DNA of 20,564 bases from Ascoidea tarda (nom. inval.) (lineage: Eukaryota; Ascomycota; Saccharomycetes; Ascoideales; Ascoideaceae), in NCBI GenBank assembly GCA_030560485.1, contig JAKTTS010000280.1, forward strand, positions 1-20,564, given 5' to 3'. Under the pieces are notes generated by a model. That model was not told where the DNA came from. It saw nothing but the letters and a program-made list of their open reading frames with translations, and searched no databases. The stretch's first letter is position 1. Each line of letters begins with the position of its first letter. This document shows positions 8,697-17,719 of this stretch, in pieces. The translations under genes were made by a program, and so were the position numbers.

Positions 8697-8719
8697 TTTT
8701 CAATTTTCAATTTTCAATT
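8697..8719 (+). repeat. Tandem TTTTCAA x3
   Basis: Three perfect head-to-tail 7-bp units (8697-8717) plus two bases, in the velvet upstream region. Simple repeat. Confidence 0.7.
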
Positions 8720-8826
8720 CTTTCTTTCTTCAGCAGAAATATTTAGATTTTTCGTTTTTTTGCTCATTTTTGAGCGATAAAGAAAACAAGAAAAAATTGA
8801 TATAAGCTACCTCTGAAGAAATAGGG

Positions 8827-8849
8827 TGGTTGTCAAATGGAGACAACCA
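8827..8849. other. Perfect 8-bp hairpin TGGTTGTC / GACAACCA
   Basis: Arms at 8827-8834 and 8842-8849 enclose a 7-nt loop (AAATGGA). The stem is GC-containing in AT-rich surroundings, so it would be stable as RNA. T-rich sequence follows within a few bases. It may be part of an unannotated RNA or a dyad protein-binding site. Confidence 0.4.
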
Positions 8850-9783
8850 AATTTTAACTTTTTCACTTGACTAGGAATTTCAATCTATATTTTGTTTGTT
8901 TGATTAGTTTTAAATTTAAAAAATTTAAATTAAATAAGATTTTGAAAATTGCGAACGATATCCTATACTTTATTTTTTGGTGTTTTTGGCAATTTGATCA
9001 AGAAGGATTGAAAATAGATTTTGTTCAAATCAATCTAATTGTTGTAAATTCTAGAAGCCCTATAGCACAATAGACAACAACCGAAAGCAAAAAGATAAAG
9101 TTACTGTGCTTTTTGAAAAAGGTTTATTTCAAGGTAGTCAATAGCATTTTTTTAAAATTTAATTGGCTTTATTGTTTAGCAATTTTTCAATCACTAAGTT
9201 AACAATGAATTTCAAACTAGCAAGTGATTCCTACGTCAATATGAATAATTATTTTTTTACTTTTCTAGAAGAATGTATTGTAGATTTGTTTCCATTTTTT
9301 GTTTTTCAAATAGTTCAAGTCCTAATTTCAAAATTGTCTTGAAAATTATGTGGAAACTTCGTTTCAACTTGCAAATTAAGCTCTTACTTTTATTGACCTT
9401 CAATTTGAATATATATTTCAATGTTCTACCCAGTTTCTAAAAATCAGCTAATTATTGAAAGTAATAGTAAACAATTATTTGTTATAATATACAAATTAGA
9501 ATTTATTTTTTTTCAATATAAACATTTAAATAAAAATGATATTAATAGAAATAAATAGATCCAAAATAGTGGATATAAGTGTGTACATCAAATTGCATAT
9601 TCATAGCTACAAGTTATAAATAGAAAGAAAAATAGGTTGAATCCTCCAAAACGAATAATCAATTCATTTAATAGTAAAAATGATGATTTGCAAATTTCTT
9701 TAAGATTTCCAAGCAATGGTAAAGTGTCCAGAATAATAAATATACACAGATTACACATTTTATTTATATCAGATTTAATATTA

Positions 9784-9807
9784 TTGATCAGTAAATTGAT
9801 CAGTAAA
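9784..9807 (+). repeat. Perfect tandem duplication of TTGATCAGTAAA
   Basis: Two adjacent identical 12-bp units (9784-9795 and 9796-9807), followed by a partial third (CTGATT). It could be a recent slippage event or paired sites; each unit holds the palindrome TGATCA. Confidence 0.6.
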
Positions 9808-10745
9808 CTGATTCGATATATAATTATTTAGATCAAAAGATGAGCGGCAAATAAATATTATCAAAGGTAATCACCATCGTGATCAATAGAAAATCTGACT
9901 TTAAAAACTCTATATTATAATAGCATCGGTTGAATAAAAACAAAAAGATATGAAAGAGATCATTAGTTAATGTTGGCTTGATAATAATATTTTGAATAAT
10001 AATAATCATAATAATCGTGGTATTCCTTCAATATCATCTATACCCGGGCAGTAACATACAAAGCTCATGCGAAAAAAGAACAGATAGGTTAAAATTGAAT
10101 TATTATTCAATACTATTTTGCTTTTGCAATTGAAATAGAAGGAAATATTAGATCTAGGGCTCAATTGAAACTGCAAAACTCAATCAAACAGTTTTAATCT
10201 TTGAGTTTTAGATTGTTTTTTTCAAACTTCTAGAATTGCTGCTTAATATATAGGAAGCTTCGATTATGCAGACCTTAAACCCCCCAACAGCAGAGAAGTT
10301 TGGTTGTCAAAAGACCAGCCTGGACTCTGCTTTCAATACGTCACAGCGAAAACGGAAAAAAAGTCCTATTGTCTGAATTTCTGGCTGGGCTTTCATCATG
10401 CACTATGCAGCATTTCTGCATAGGGTTTACCAAATAGCAATATTTATTTAGCTGAAGCACTAATAGCATGATTTTTTCTGTTTTTGTTTTGCCATTAATA
10501 CTTATCATATGTGCAATGTTTTTTTTAATTATCATTTCAATTGTGTTTTTTATTATGTTTTTGATAAAAAAGGCTCAGAGTAGATAACAGTTTTGCTGGT
10601 AATCATGGATTTATGATTAGTCATATAAAATTAGAATATGAATATTGCAAAAGAACCATCGCACCATTATTATCTCGTGTTTCTCTTTGAATTTCCTGGA
10701 TTCAAAATGAAAACAATGAAATATTTGCAATATTAAGAAAATTTT

Positions 10746-10767
10746 TTGGAAAATCTAGATTTTCCAA
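10746..10767. repeat. Perfect 22-bp palindrome
   Basis: Each half reads TTGGAAAATCT, and the two halves meet with no spacer at CTAG. A perfect 22-bp palindrome is unlikely by chance even in a 20-kb AT-rich window. It lies 3.37 kb upstream of the velvet ATG and could be a dimer binding site or form a cruciform. Confidence 0.6.
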
Positions 10768-10788
10768 CCAATTACGAAATCACAATTA

Positions 10789-10796
10789 CTGGCCAA
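10789..10796 (+). promoter_or_regulatory. Velvet/VosA-type motif CTGGCCAA
   Basis: This matches the first eight bases of the element reported for Aspergillus VosA (CTGGCCAAGGC); the last three bases differ. It lies 22 bp beyond the 22-bp palindrome, inside the velvet gene's long upstream region. An autoregulatory site is possible, but one 8-bp match is weak evidence. Confidence 0.2.
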
Positions 10797-11803
10797 TCAC
10801 TTGAAATGATTTTTTCTTTGTTTTGATTTATTTGTAATCCTCTGTGATACTTTCCAATTGTTTCCAGAGAAACTTTTAAAACTTATTTTTGTTTTTCTGT
10901 GGCAAATTAATAATAATGTAGTTTTAATCAACAGTAGAGGCCCTATAAAAGAGTAGAAAATCGCTTAGACCCGTTTCTGTTTGTGCTTGTTCATATTATA
11001 TGTTTTTTTTGTTTATTATTATTTTGTTTTATTTTTTTATTTTTTTATAATTTGGAAATGATGATTGTTGCTTACAATTGGCTACATTTTTTTTCTATTA
11101 CATGTTTGATGCTTTTACCTTTTAATAAACACAACCCTTTCAAAATTTTTCTCGCAGATCTTTAAAATTATTTCGAGATCAGAACACCCCTATGCTATCA
11201 GGAAAAGGTAGGAAGGAACGAAAGCAATCTGGATAGATGTTAGATCCGTATCTGTCCCATTTTAAACAGGTAATTTTTGATATCTTGAAAAGAAAATCAA
11301 AAATATTAAAATGAGTCTTCAGTAAATCTTTTTTATTTTAGGCATCAATTAGAGATAAAAAGAAGTTTTCAATTTCTTTTTTACCAATAAAATAACAAAA
11401 TTCACATTAATCTAAATAAGACTTTTTTTTAAAACTTTTGTTATTTTTTTAAAGTGCCAAAAGGTGCTAAAGTAACGAGAAAAAAAAGTAAAAAGTAAAC
11501 AAAAGCATAAGGTATTGATCATTCTTTGTTTTTTTTGCAATGCAAATATTACTTGAATAGAATAACAAATATAGTGAGTCATTTATTTATCAACATATAA
11601 AACTATCGATTCTATAGACTGTTTTGCTACTTGATATTGCTTAGTGCTTTTAATTGAATTTTTGGTTATTTCTAAAGATTATTGAAGAGGCAACAAAACT
11701 AAGAGGTGACTATGAAATTCAATGGTTGATTCGAGGAAGGAGCTTTTAAAAGCCCTAACCGGCAATCGTAATATGCTTTGGGTTGAATTTCGTAACTTAT
11801 TTA

Positions 11804-11810
11804 CGGGTAA
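11804..11810 (-). promoter_or_regulatory. Reb1-like site TTACCCG
   Basis: On the minus strand this reads TTACCCG, the core bound by the yeast general regulatory factor Reb1. It lies between PSG1 and the velvet gene, where such a site could set a nucleosome-free region or stop read-through transcription from PSG1. Single short match. Confidence 0.25.
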
Positions 11811-12442
11811 CACTCCTAATTCTAGGAGGAAACAAACTTTTGATGTGTGTATCAGTTATTAAAATAATTGTAGATATTAGGTAAATAGAGGCAGACTTTA
11901 GTTACTGAAAAATTAGAAATTAAATAATTAAGCAAGTGGATAGTCACAAATTCTTTATATTTTCTTTTTTTTTGATTGTGTAAATTATTTTTAGTTTCAC
12001 AATCAGTTGTTTTTTTATCTTACAACTTTTCCACATGATCATATTATTAATTGGTATTATCTTTTTTCACTACTAAATAAAGCAACCCACATGTTTCCCA
12101 ATTAAAGAAATCGATTATTAATTTACAAAGTTATTGAAAAAATCACTGGCTTTTTTATAATGATCAGTAGCCAAAAGCTGGAAAACAAAAATGCTTTTGT
12201 TTTTTAAATCAAACTATCAGGAAAAAAACCTGGTATTTAAGAATTATGATCTTGATCCCAAATAAAATCAAAGAAACTATCTTTTATGAGATATCCAGGA
12301 GTAATTTTTAGGCTTGGATATTGGTATTTTTGAAAAAAAAAAAATGCATACAGAGAACATTTTTATTTTAAATTATGTTTATTTGAATATAATGAGTTTG
12401 AATTTGACAGAGAGAAGTTATTTAGAATGATTTTATATTCCT

Positions 12443-13840
12443 TCAGTTTTGTTTATTGATATGAAACTTGTACTGTTCAAAATCAGGTAATCTGTCATAT
12501 TTTGTTTTTACTTTAGACATTTTAAATGGTCCTAAATCTCTGTGGAATTTTTTTCTGAAAACGCTTCTTCTAATTTCAGAAATATCTCTATCCTTAGCAC
12601 ATAGCTGAAGCAAAAAGTACATGATACAAGCAAAAACAATAACAACAGTAGGCATAGCCATCATGATCATATATTTACTATCTTCTGGCCCAAACGCACC
12701 TAAGAATCCATTATCTGAGTGCCTTTCTTTTTTGTCAACTTTAGCTCTTTTACGGAAAGTGACTATGGTTCCATTTGTCAACAAGTCAAAATCATCATCT
12801 GCAACATTATCAGGTTGAAGATTAATTACAACTTTTCTATATGCATTTTTTTCACCAATCCAATCAGGATCTACAATCAATGGATACATTCCGTCACCAT
12901 TTTTGTTTAACATCCATTCAGAAGTGAAAAAAGCATCTTCAATACCACTTGGCTTATAGTTGAAATTTTTATCAACAGCAGAATCAGATTCTTCTTTAGA
13001 ATCAGACTCAAAATCATCGTCTTTGGGTTCAAGGTCAATCTCATCTCTCTTTCTCAAATAGTTTTTCTCATAAATAGATTCACTCACATAAGCAAGATGT
13101 AGTCTAATGTTTTTAACGTTTTTAAAGTATTTTGTATACCAAGAAACAAAATATACTTTATCTAAATCGAAATTTGAATTTTCTGTTGGAGAACAAAATG
13201 GTTCACTTGAAAGAACCTTTGAACTTCCTTTTTTCTTATACCTGTCGGGAGTACATCTGATGACGGGATTAAGAGAAACATAAGTCTTATCTTCATCAAT
13301 CCATTCGATCTGAGTCAATTTGTCATCATCTTTCATATTATGAGCTTTTAACTCTTTTTGGTCATAAGTTTTGGTTACAGGTTCTTTGAACCAAGTTGAA
13401 TAATCGGGATAACCGTTTTTAGTATAACCATTTTGCAATTTTGGCTTAATTGTTTTAGGACGGCCTTGGTTATTCAAAGAAATCCAAGGTTGAGGAACGT
13501 TTGTCTCTGTTGATGGTTTTACACTGAATGTTATACCGTCAATAACAGTTGGATGAACCACTTCAACAATTGAAGAATATATAGTTCTGATCCAAGGTTC
13601 TGGAGCCTTTTCTTCAACTTCTTTTTCTGGTTTAGGAGCTACTACTTCTCTATATGGCTCTCTTTTTAACAAATTTATTATTTTTTTGTAGCTGTTGTTA
13701 TCAACTTCTGGAGTTGCTTCAGCTACAAACAAAGAAGCTTTATCAGCAGGTGAAATTGCTAAGCTGGCGTTTATTGTGGTTAGAAACAACAAACATGTAA
13801 TAGTTCTGGTACCAATCAAAGAACTGAAAACCATTACCAA
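12443..13840 (-). CDS. PSG1: Psg1-like type I membrane protein, Pma1 stabilisation in the Golgi (465 aa)
   Basis: Psg1 (S. cerevisiae YKL077W) is a Golgi membrane protein, processed by Kex2, that supports maturation of the plasma-membrane H+-ATPase Pma1. Seen here: an N-terminal hydrophobic signal peptide (about 1-29), a Lys-Arg at 59-60 suited to Kex2, and the conserved block EPWIRTIYSSIVEVVHPTVI at 81-100. Then come PQPWISLNNQGRPKTIKP (116-133) and NGYPDYSTWFKEP. Cys196 and Cys216 may form a luminal disulfide. An acidic Asp/Glu/Ser stretch (about 266-291) precedes the later luminal part, with NGT (356-358) as a glycosylation sequon. One membrane segment lies at about 391-412, followed by a basic cytosolic tail of about 50 residues. 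It is longer than the yeast protein (about 390 aa), mostly in the acidic spacer and N-terminal region. Met1 and Met3 are both possible starts. No CTG codon was found. Confidence 0.85.
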   Translation of the reverse strand: MVMVFSSLIGTRTITCLLFLTTINASLAISPADKASLFVAEATPEVDNNSYKKIINLLKREPYREVVAPKPEKEVEEKAPEPWIRTIYSSIVEVVHPTVIDGITFSVKPSTETNVPQPWISLNNQGRPKTIKPKLQNGYTKNGYPDYSTWFKEPVTKTYDQKELKAHNMKDDDKLTQIEWIDEDKTYVSLNPVIRCTPDRYKKKGSSKVLSSEPFCSPTENSNFDLDKVYFVSWYTKYFKNVKNIRLHLAYVSESIYEKNYLRKRDEIDLEPKDDDFESDSKEESDSAVDKNFNYKPSGIEDAFFTSEWMLNKNGDGMYPLIVDPDWIGEKNAYRKVVINLQPDNVADDDFDLLTNGTIVTFRKRAKVDKKERHSDNGFLGAFGPEDSKYMIMMAMPTVVIVFACIMYFLLQLCAKDRDISEIRRSVFRKKFHRDLGPFKMSKVKTKYDRLPDFEQYKFHINKQN

Positions 13841-14438
13841 AAAGGATAGCTATGAAGAGTCTTGGTAATTCTTCTTAGAATGCGTTTTGCAGAAGGCAAG
13901 TGATGATAGTCAAGTTAAAAAAAAACAAAGGTATTTGTGTTGAGAGTTTTCAATTAAGGAAGAATTCTGATGAATATAAACCGAGAGAAACAATTTGAAG
14001 GGAGAGAGAAGGGTTTGCGAATTAAGCTTTTCTGCTTTTAAAAAAACAAGAAAAATCACGACACTTCGATAATTGCATCTTATGCCGAGCAAGCATGGGG
14101 ATGCATAGAGACCCGTGCTCGTGAATTTATTTTTCGGAATATAACACAACATTTATTGATTTGGCCTTGGTGGTGAGAAAAAAAAACAGTATATAAGAAG
14201 AAAAGCAGTAAAAGAAGATATCAAGCTATAAAAATATAAATCTGACTGCAAAACAAAATCAGTCAAAAGAAGTAAAAATTGAAGTTGAATAAAATAAATA
14301 AGTATCTAACTTATGATTGTGATAGTGAATAGGAATAGGTAGTTTGTAATTATTAGGGGTGAATAATAGAATATTGAAGTATCAAATTAATGATAAACTC
14401 TTTAATTTAATTTATGTTAGTTTATAAGGATTATCGGA
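13841..14438. other. Spacer: PSG1 promoter and ERG25 3' flank
   Basis: About 600 bp between two minus-strand genes. An 80-codon open frame at 13910-14152 looks like chance. Positions 14081-14125 form a GC-richer hairpin candidate: CGAGCA (14086-14091) pairs with TGCTCG (14116-14121), with GCAT/ATGC (14093-14096, 14101-14104) nested inside, about 250 bp upstream of PSG1. In the ERG25 3' flank, TGACTG (14243-14248) can pair with CAGTCA (14260-14265). No gene is recognised. Confidence 0.55.
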
Positions 14439-15401
14439 TTACAATTTTTTTGCTTTTCTTTCAGCTCTGAGTCTCATTCTTTTTTCTCTGTTGGATTTAG
14501 CATCTGGACCAGATTCGGTATCTAAAGTGAAATCCCACCATCTAAAACTAGAAGCGTAGTTACCAATGAAGTAATGGTGGTGTAAATCGTGGTGTTCAGC
14601 ACCAGCCCATAATGGAAAAACCTTATTAAATGACCATGGGAAATCATAACCTGAGTGAGAATCAACAGCTTGGAATAATCTTAAAACAATCCAAAGACAA
14701 ACAGTGAATAAATGTAAATTTCTGAAAAAATAAGAATAAATCATTGGAAAACCGACAGTACCGAAACCCAAAGCCATGACTTCGATTGGATGAGCATATT
14801 CTGCAGCTAAACCAAATGGAGCAGCGTATTTGTGATGTTGTTTATGGATATATTTGTAGAAAGGGCCATAGTGGAATAATCTGTGGAACCAATAATGCCA
14901 CATGTCTTCCAAAAAGAAGAAAATAGCAACCTGGTAAGCAATGGTTTTCAAAGAAGGAAAAGGAACTGCATATAAAATACCCAACTGTAAGCACATTGGA
15001 TGAAATGTCCAAATTGGCAAAGCTTCAACGAGGAAATGAGATTTGAGCACTGCTTTTAAGCATTCCCATTGTTCTTTATCACTTGGATATTTATCTGGCT
15101 GTAATTTGTATTTTTTAAATAAATTAAAATGATCAATAATCATCCATGGAACACATCTACCAAAGTACATCAATTCATGCAAAATAAAAATCATAAGACC
15201 TGTGGCCAAAATATCATTGTTCACATAAATATACCATGAGGCCCACAATTTTTCGACAAGATTCAACTCGAGTTTGGAAGTATTGACATTTTTAAATACT
15301 TGAATAAAGGAATCAGCTGAAAGTGCCTGAGACGTAGCGTTGTTATTGAAAACGTCTGAAACGATAGAAAACTTTGATATTAGTTCTGTGGACAAAGTCA
15401 T
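14439..15401 (-). CDS. ERG25: C-4 methylsterol oxidase Erg25 (320 aa)
   Basis: Endoplasmic-reticulum di-iron enzyme that oxidises the C-4 methyl groups of 4,4-dimethylzymosterol in ergosterol synthesis, working with Erg26, Erg27 and the scaffold Erg28. It belongs to the fatty-acid-hydroxylase/sterol-desaturase superfamily. All three histidine boxes are present: HRLFH (173-177), HKQHH (186-190) and HHDLHH (270-275); further conserved stretches are EYAHPIEV (201-208) and the [10 protein letters not shown] region (282-291). Membrane segments are visible at about 56-80, 128-150, 152-170 and 206-242. The C-terminus KAKKL fits the KxKxx ER-retrieval signal. Length is close to the yeast enzyme (309 aa). 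The start is the first Met of the frame, and no break is seen. It is transcribed away from the zinc-finger gene across a 743-bp intergenic region rich in TCGTTT motifs. Confidence 0.97.
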   Translation of the reverse strand: MTLSTELISKFSIVSDVFNNNATSQALSADSFIQVFKNVNTSKLELNLVEKLWASWYIYVNNDILATGLMIFILHELMYFGRCVPWMIIDHFNLFKKYKLQPDKYPSDKEQWECLKAVLKSHFLVEALPIWTFHPMCLQLGILYAVPFPSLKTIAYQVAIFFFLEDMWHYWFHRLFHYGPFYKYIHKQHHKYAAPFGLAAEYAHPIEVMALGFGTVGFPMIYSYFFRNLHLFTVCLWIVLRLFQAVDSHSGYDFPWSFNKVFPLWAGAEHHDLHHHYFIGNYASSFRWWDFTLDTESGPDAKSNREKRMRLRAERKAKKL

Positions 15402-15525
15402 TATCTTTGACTATTATAGTATATGGTGTTATATAATATGATGGCCAAAAAGAAAAGATATCAGATAGAGAAATAAAATAAAATAAAAGAATAAAAGAAT
15501 TAAAAAATCGAAAAGATATGAATAA

Positions 15526-15534
15526 TATATATAT
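15526..15534 (-). promoter_or_regulatory. TATA box of ERG25
   Basis: TATATATAT, about 125 nt upstream of the ERG25 ATG at 15401, between the gene and the TCGTTT cluster. Sequence and spacing suit a yeast TATA element. Confidence 0.45.
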
Positions 15535-15641
15535 GAATTCGGTGGAGCATCTTATTGTGTTATGGTCTTAATGAAACTGATGTTGATAATAATATTTGTT
15601 TTCGAATCGGCTGCAATAGCTGGGCGATTATTCTAGTGTGC

Positions 15642-15991
15642 TCGTTTAGATTAACACGTAATGCGCCGAACCGTGACAATATTACTGTAAACCTTGTAGC
15701 GTGAACCATTGCTTTAACAAGCCCACTGTTTCACACACAAAAACCATGATAGGATGGTATGATATGCTCTGAAAAGCAGATCTCAAAACCTTATGCGCGC
15801 TTTTGCATATGGGCACGCGTGTGTTTATGTATACGTCGTTTGCTCGCTTTTCTCTCGTTTAGAGTCTTTTTTCAGTATACATACACGTGGGATATCGTTT
15901 GCTGAGCGAGCACCTGCCTGATAACACCGTATGTCCTATTAAGGCAATGCCATATTTAGAATATCTTGTTTGTGGCCGCTGGCCGAAACGA
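15642..15991. promoter_or_regulatory. TCGTTT cluster with two AR1/Upc2-type octamers
   Basis: TCGTTTAG occurs exactly at 15642-15649 and 15855-15862, both inside the 9-mer CTCGTTTAG. It fits TCGTTYAG, the AR1 site bound by the sterol/oxygen regulator Upc2 in S. cerevisiae anaerobic genes. TCGTTTGCT occurs at 15836-15844 and 15895-15903, and an inverted TCGTTT at 15986-15991. Five hexamers in 350 bp upstream of a sterol gene is much more than expected. The motif repetition is seen directly; binding by an Upc2 homolog is inference. Confidence 0.55.
15884..15889. promoter_or_regulatory. E-box CACGTG
   Basis: Core site for bHLH factors such as Cbf1 or Tye7, lying between two TCGTTTGCT motifs in the divergent promoter. 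Confidence 0.3.
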
Positions 15992-16106
15992 GCAATAGCA
16001 AAGAAAAGCCATTTTGATGACTTTTGCCCAAGCAATCGAAGACGATAAAGAAACTGATAGAAAAGGTATATCTGCTTCTCTTATCGCTACCATTTATTCT
16101 CAGGCC

Positions 16107-16148
16107 ATGAGCGACGACGCAAATTACGCTATTTTATTTATAAAATGA
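16107..16148 (+). promoter_or_regulatory. Upstream ORF of 13 codons overlapping the main start (ATGA)
   Basis: The ATG at 16107 opens a frame, MSDDANYAILFIK, whose TGA (16146-16148) overlaps the ATG of the zinc-finger gene (16145-16147) as ATGA. If the transcript starts upstream of 16107, translation of the regulator would depend on leaky scanning or on termination-reinitiation. Where the transcript starts is not visible. Confidence 0.4.
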
Positions 16149-17719
16149 ACACTTATAACCAAAATTTTCACAAATTCCAACTCCAGGGTACTGCCAGCCA
16201 AAACTATGATCAACTCGATAACAGCAATTTGCCCAACAGCTTATCCAATGGTTTCGAGACCGGCTCCTCTAATGACAATGCTTCTGATGATATTATCGGC
16301 ACCACTTTGATTCAAAACTACCTTGTAACTAATATAAATAATATTGGAATCAGCAACATCGATGACAAGTTGGCTGCCATTGCTAATAGCAATACCACGC
16401 TTGGTTCAACCACAGCGATCTCCCAACTCCCACCAACTTCTAAATCAACTTATCAAGGTGACATATTTGACAATTCTAATACAACTAAATCCTTTCCAAA
16501 TTTGCCACATAAAAATCTGCTGATTTTAAACACACTTCCTGATAATTCAAATGCTTTTGATGGTTTCAACTGCAAATTAAGCAACAAAATTCGTCCTACC
16601 TATGATCAATTGACCTCCAAGTTCAAAATTTCGAAGGAAAGTTCCTTTTTCCTTAACTCTTCAAATAACACATCAACAAATGATAAGATTTCTCATACTC
16701 AAATTCGAAATATCAATAATATAAATGATATTCAAAAAAGGAGGAATTCTTCTAAACCTTACAAAAACTATGTTTTGTCTTTTAGTATTAATGAAAAAGT
16801 TGTAGATCCGGAAAAGGTTTCAAATATTACAAAATTCAGGTCAACTAAATTAATAGATATGACTCTATTAGATGATTCAATTCATGTGCCATTTACACGA
16901 ACAAATTCATCTCAAAACAATGTTATAAACAGAGCTAATTTTGAAAGTCCTTTTAAATTATGCACTTTATGTTCGAATGTAATAAAAGCAGATGTTATTG
17001 ATGATAATAACAATAACAATAACAATAACAACATTGATGATTTAAGCAAGTTCAACTATAACTCACGTATTTGCTTATTGTGCAAGTCGAACTTTAATAA
17101 TCATGTTGTTCAAAATGATGTTCCACTCGATTGTAAATACAAACTTAATGATTCTTTTTATTATAAATTCAAAATCAATGGTTCTTTGCTATTAAATGAT
17201 TTTTCCTTCTTCTTAGACCTTCTATCAAAAAACAGCTTATCTGATACTAATCTATTTATACAAGTGGTATTTATCGATTTAAATGTTATAAATGGGTTTC
17301 GGGATATTGCCTCTTCTAATAACTCATCCAATAATATCTTCAATAATATATATAACTACCCATACAATAATAACGATAACCCAGACGACCATCTAAATAA
17401 TGATTCTAACGATGATTCAATTGACAGTTCCAAAGTAGTCTTCAACTACATTAGAAAAGATTTGAGAGAAAAAATCAATCAGAAATCCAGACTCAACTGG
17501 GTAGTAAGGACAAGCTTTAAATCAAATTCAAATATTTATACTGTTAAATTTAACTGCTCACAAGATAAGAAACTAATTCGGACTTCTAGAGGCAAAGGCA
17601 AAAGAGTCCATTTAAAAGATTTTTCATCCTATCATGATTGCAATTCAAGTTTACATATCAAAATTGTTTCTGATAATGGGTTGGTGACTTTATGCTATAA
17701 GCACCATTCGCATTATTAA
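16145..17719 (+). CDS. Asn-rich putative transcription regulator with C-terminal WRKY-GCM1/FLYWCH-like zinc finger (524 aa)
   Basis: The first 250 residues and 395-430 are Asn/Ser/Asp-rich and probably disordered. A CTLC motif (273-276) and a CLLC motif (310-313) flank a nine-Asn run, giving a possible CxxC-CxxC zinc site. Residues about 435-524 look folded: NWVVRTSF, then FNCSQD (Cys471), a basic stretch with KGKRVHLKD, HDC (Cys499), SSLHIKI and a final CYKHHSHY (H520/H521, H523). The order F-x-CSQ, basic linker, C, beta strand, H-x-H resembles the DNA-binding fingers shared by fungal WRKY-GCM1/FLYWCH regulators and Mutator-like transposases; this is from memory and not a search. C. albicans Rbf1 is one known yeast regulator that could be compared. 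No transposase catalytic domain follows, because the protein ends at the finger. The start at 16145 is the first ATG of the frame; an upstream in-frame stop lies at 16058-16060. A DNA-binding role is inferred. Confidence 0.7.
   Translation: MNTYNQNFHKFQLQGTASQNYDQLDNSNLPNSLSNGFETGSSNDNASDDIIGTTLIQNYLVTNINNIGISNIDDKLAAIANSNTTLGSTTAISQLPPTSKSTYQGDIFDNSNTTKSFPNLPHKNLLILNTLPDNSNAFDGFNCKLSNKIRPTYDQLTSKFKISKESSFFLNSSNNTSTNDKISHTQIRNINNINDIQKRRNSSKPYKNYVLSFSINEKVVDPEKVSNITKFRSTKLIDMTLLDDSIHVPFTRTNSSQNNVINRANFESPFKLCTLCSNVIKADVIDDNNNNNNNNNIDDLSKFNYNSRICLLCKSNFNNHVVQNDVPLDCKYKLNDSFYYKFKINGSLLLNDFSFFLDLLSKNSLSDTNLFIQVVFIDLNVINGFRDIASSNNSSNNIFNNIYNYPYNNNDNPDDHLNNDSNDDSIDSSKVVFNYIRKDLREKINQKSRLNWVVRTSFKSNSNIYTVKFNCSQDKKLIRTSRGKGKRVHLKDFSSYHDCNSSLHIKIVSDNGLVTLCYKHHSHY

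Larger units (their letters stand above)
7375..12442. other. 5.07 kb intergenic region upstream of the velvet gene
   Basis: No convincing gene is seen on either strand. Short open frames (8076-8342, 8867-9073, 9637-9831, 10341-10535, 10983-11165) encode low-complexity or unrecognised peptides. The stretch lies downstream of PSG1 and upstream of the velvet gene, so most of it may be the velvet gene's control region or may hold unannotated non-coding RNAs. Local GC-richer patches occur at about 7905-8390, 10250-10420 and 11690-11850 in otherwise very AT-rich DNA. Structured elements are listed separately. Confidence 0.65.
15402..16144. promoter_or_regulatory. Divergent promoter region of ERG25 and the zinc-finger gene
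   Basis: A 743-bp shared upstream region, distinctly richer in G+C than other spacers. It holds five TCGTTT motifs, an ACGCGT (15815-15820, like an MCB element) and a CACGTG (15884-15889). It also holds TATA-like sequence on the ERG25 side and a small upstream ORF on the other side. No gene is seen in it. Confidence 0.7.

Noticed and set aside
13900-13970. Box C/D snoRNA (GTGATGA ... CTGA)
   Set aside because: No terminal stem pairs the flanks and no guide match can be shown.
15929-16103. Possible 5' UTR intron of the zinc-finger gene (GTATGT ... CTGAT ... CTCAG)
   Set aside because: Splice-like strings are present, but the branch site is poor and joining a coding exon would meet an in-frame TAA at 15922-15924; only RNA data could support a UTR intron.
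16145-17719. Complete Mutator-like transposon
   Set aside because: No transposase catalytic domain and no terminal inverted repeats are seen; only a finger-like domain resembles these elements.
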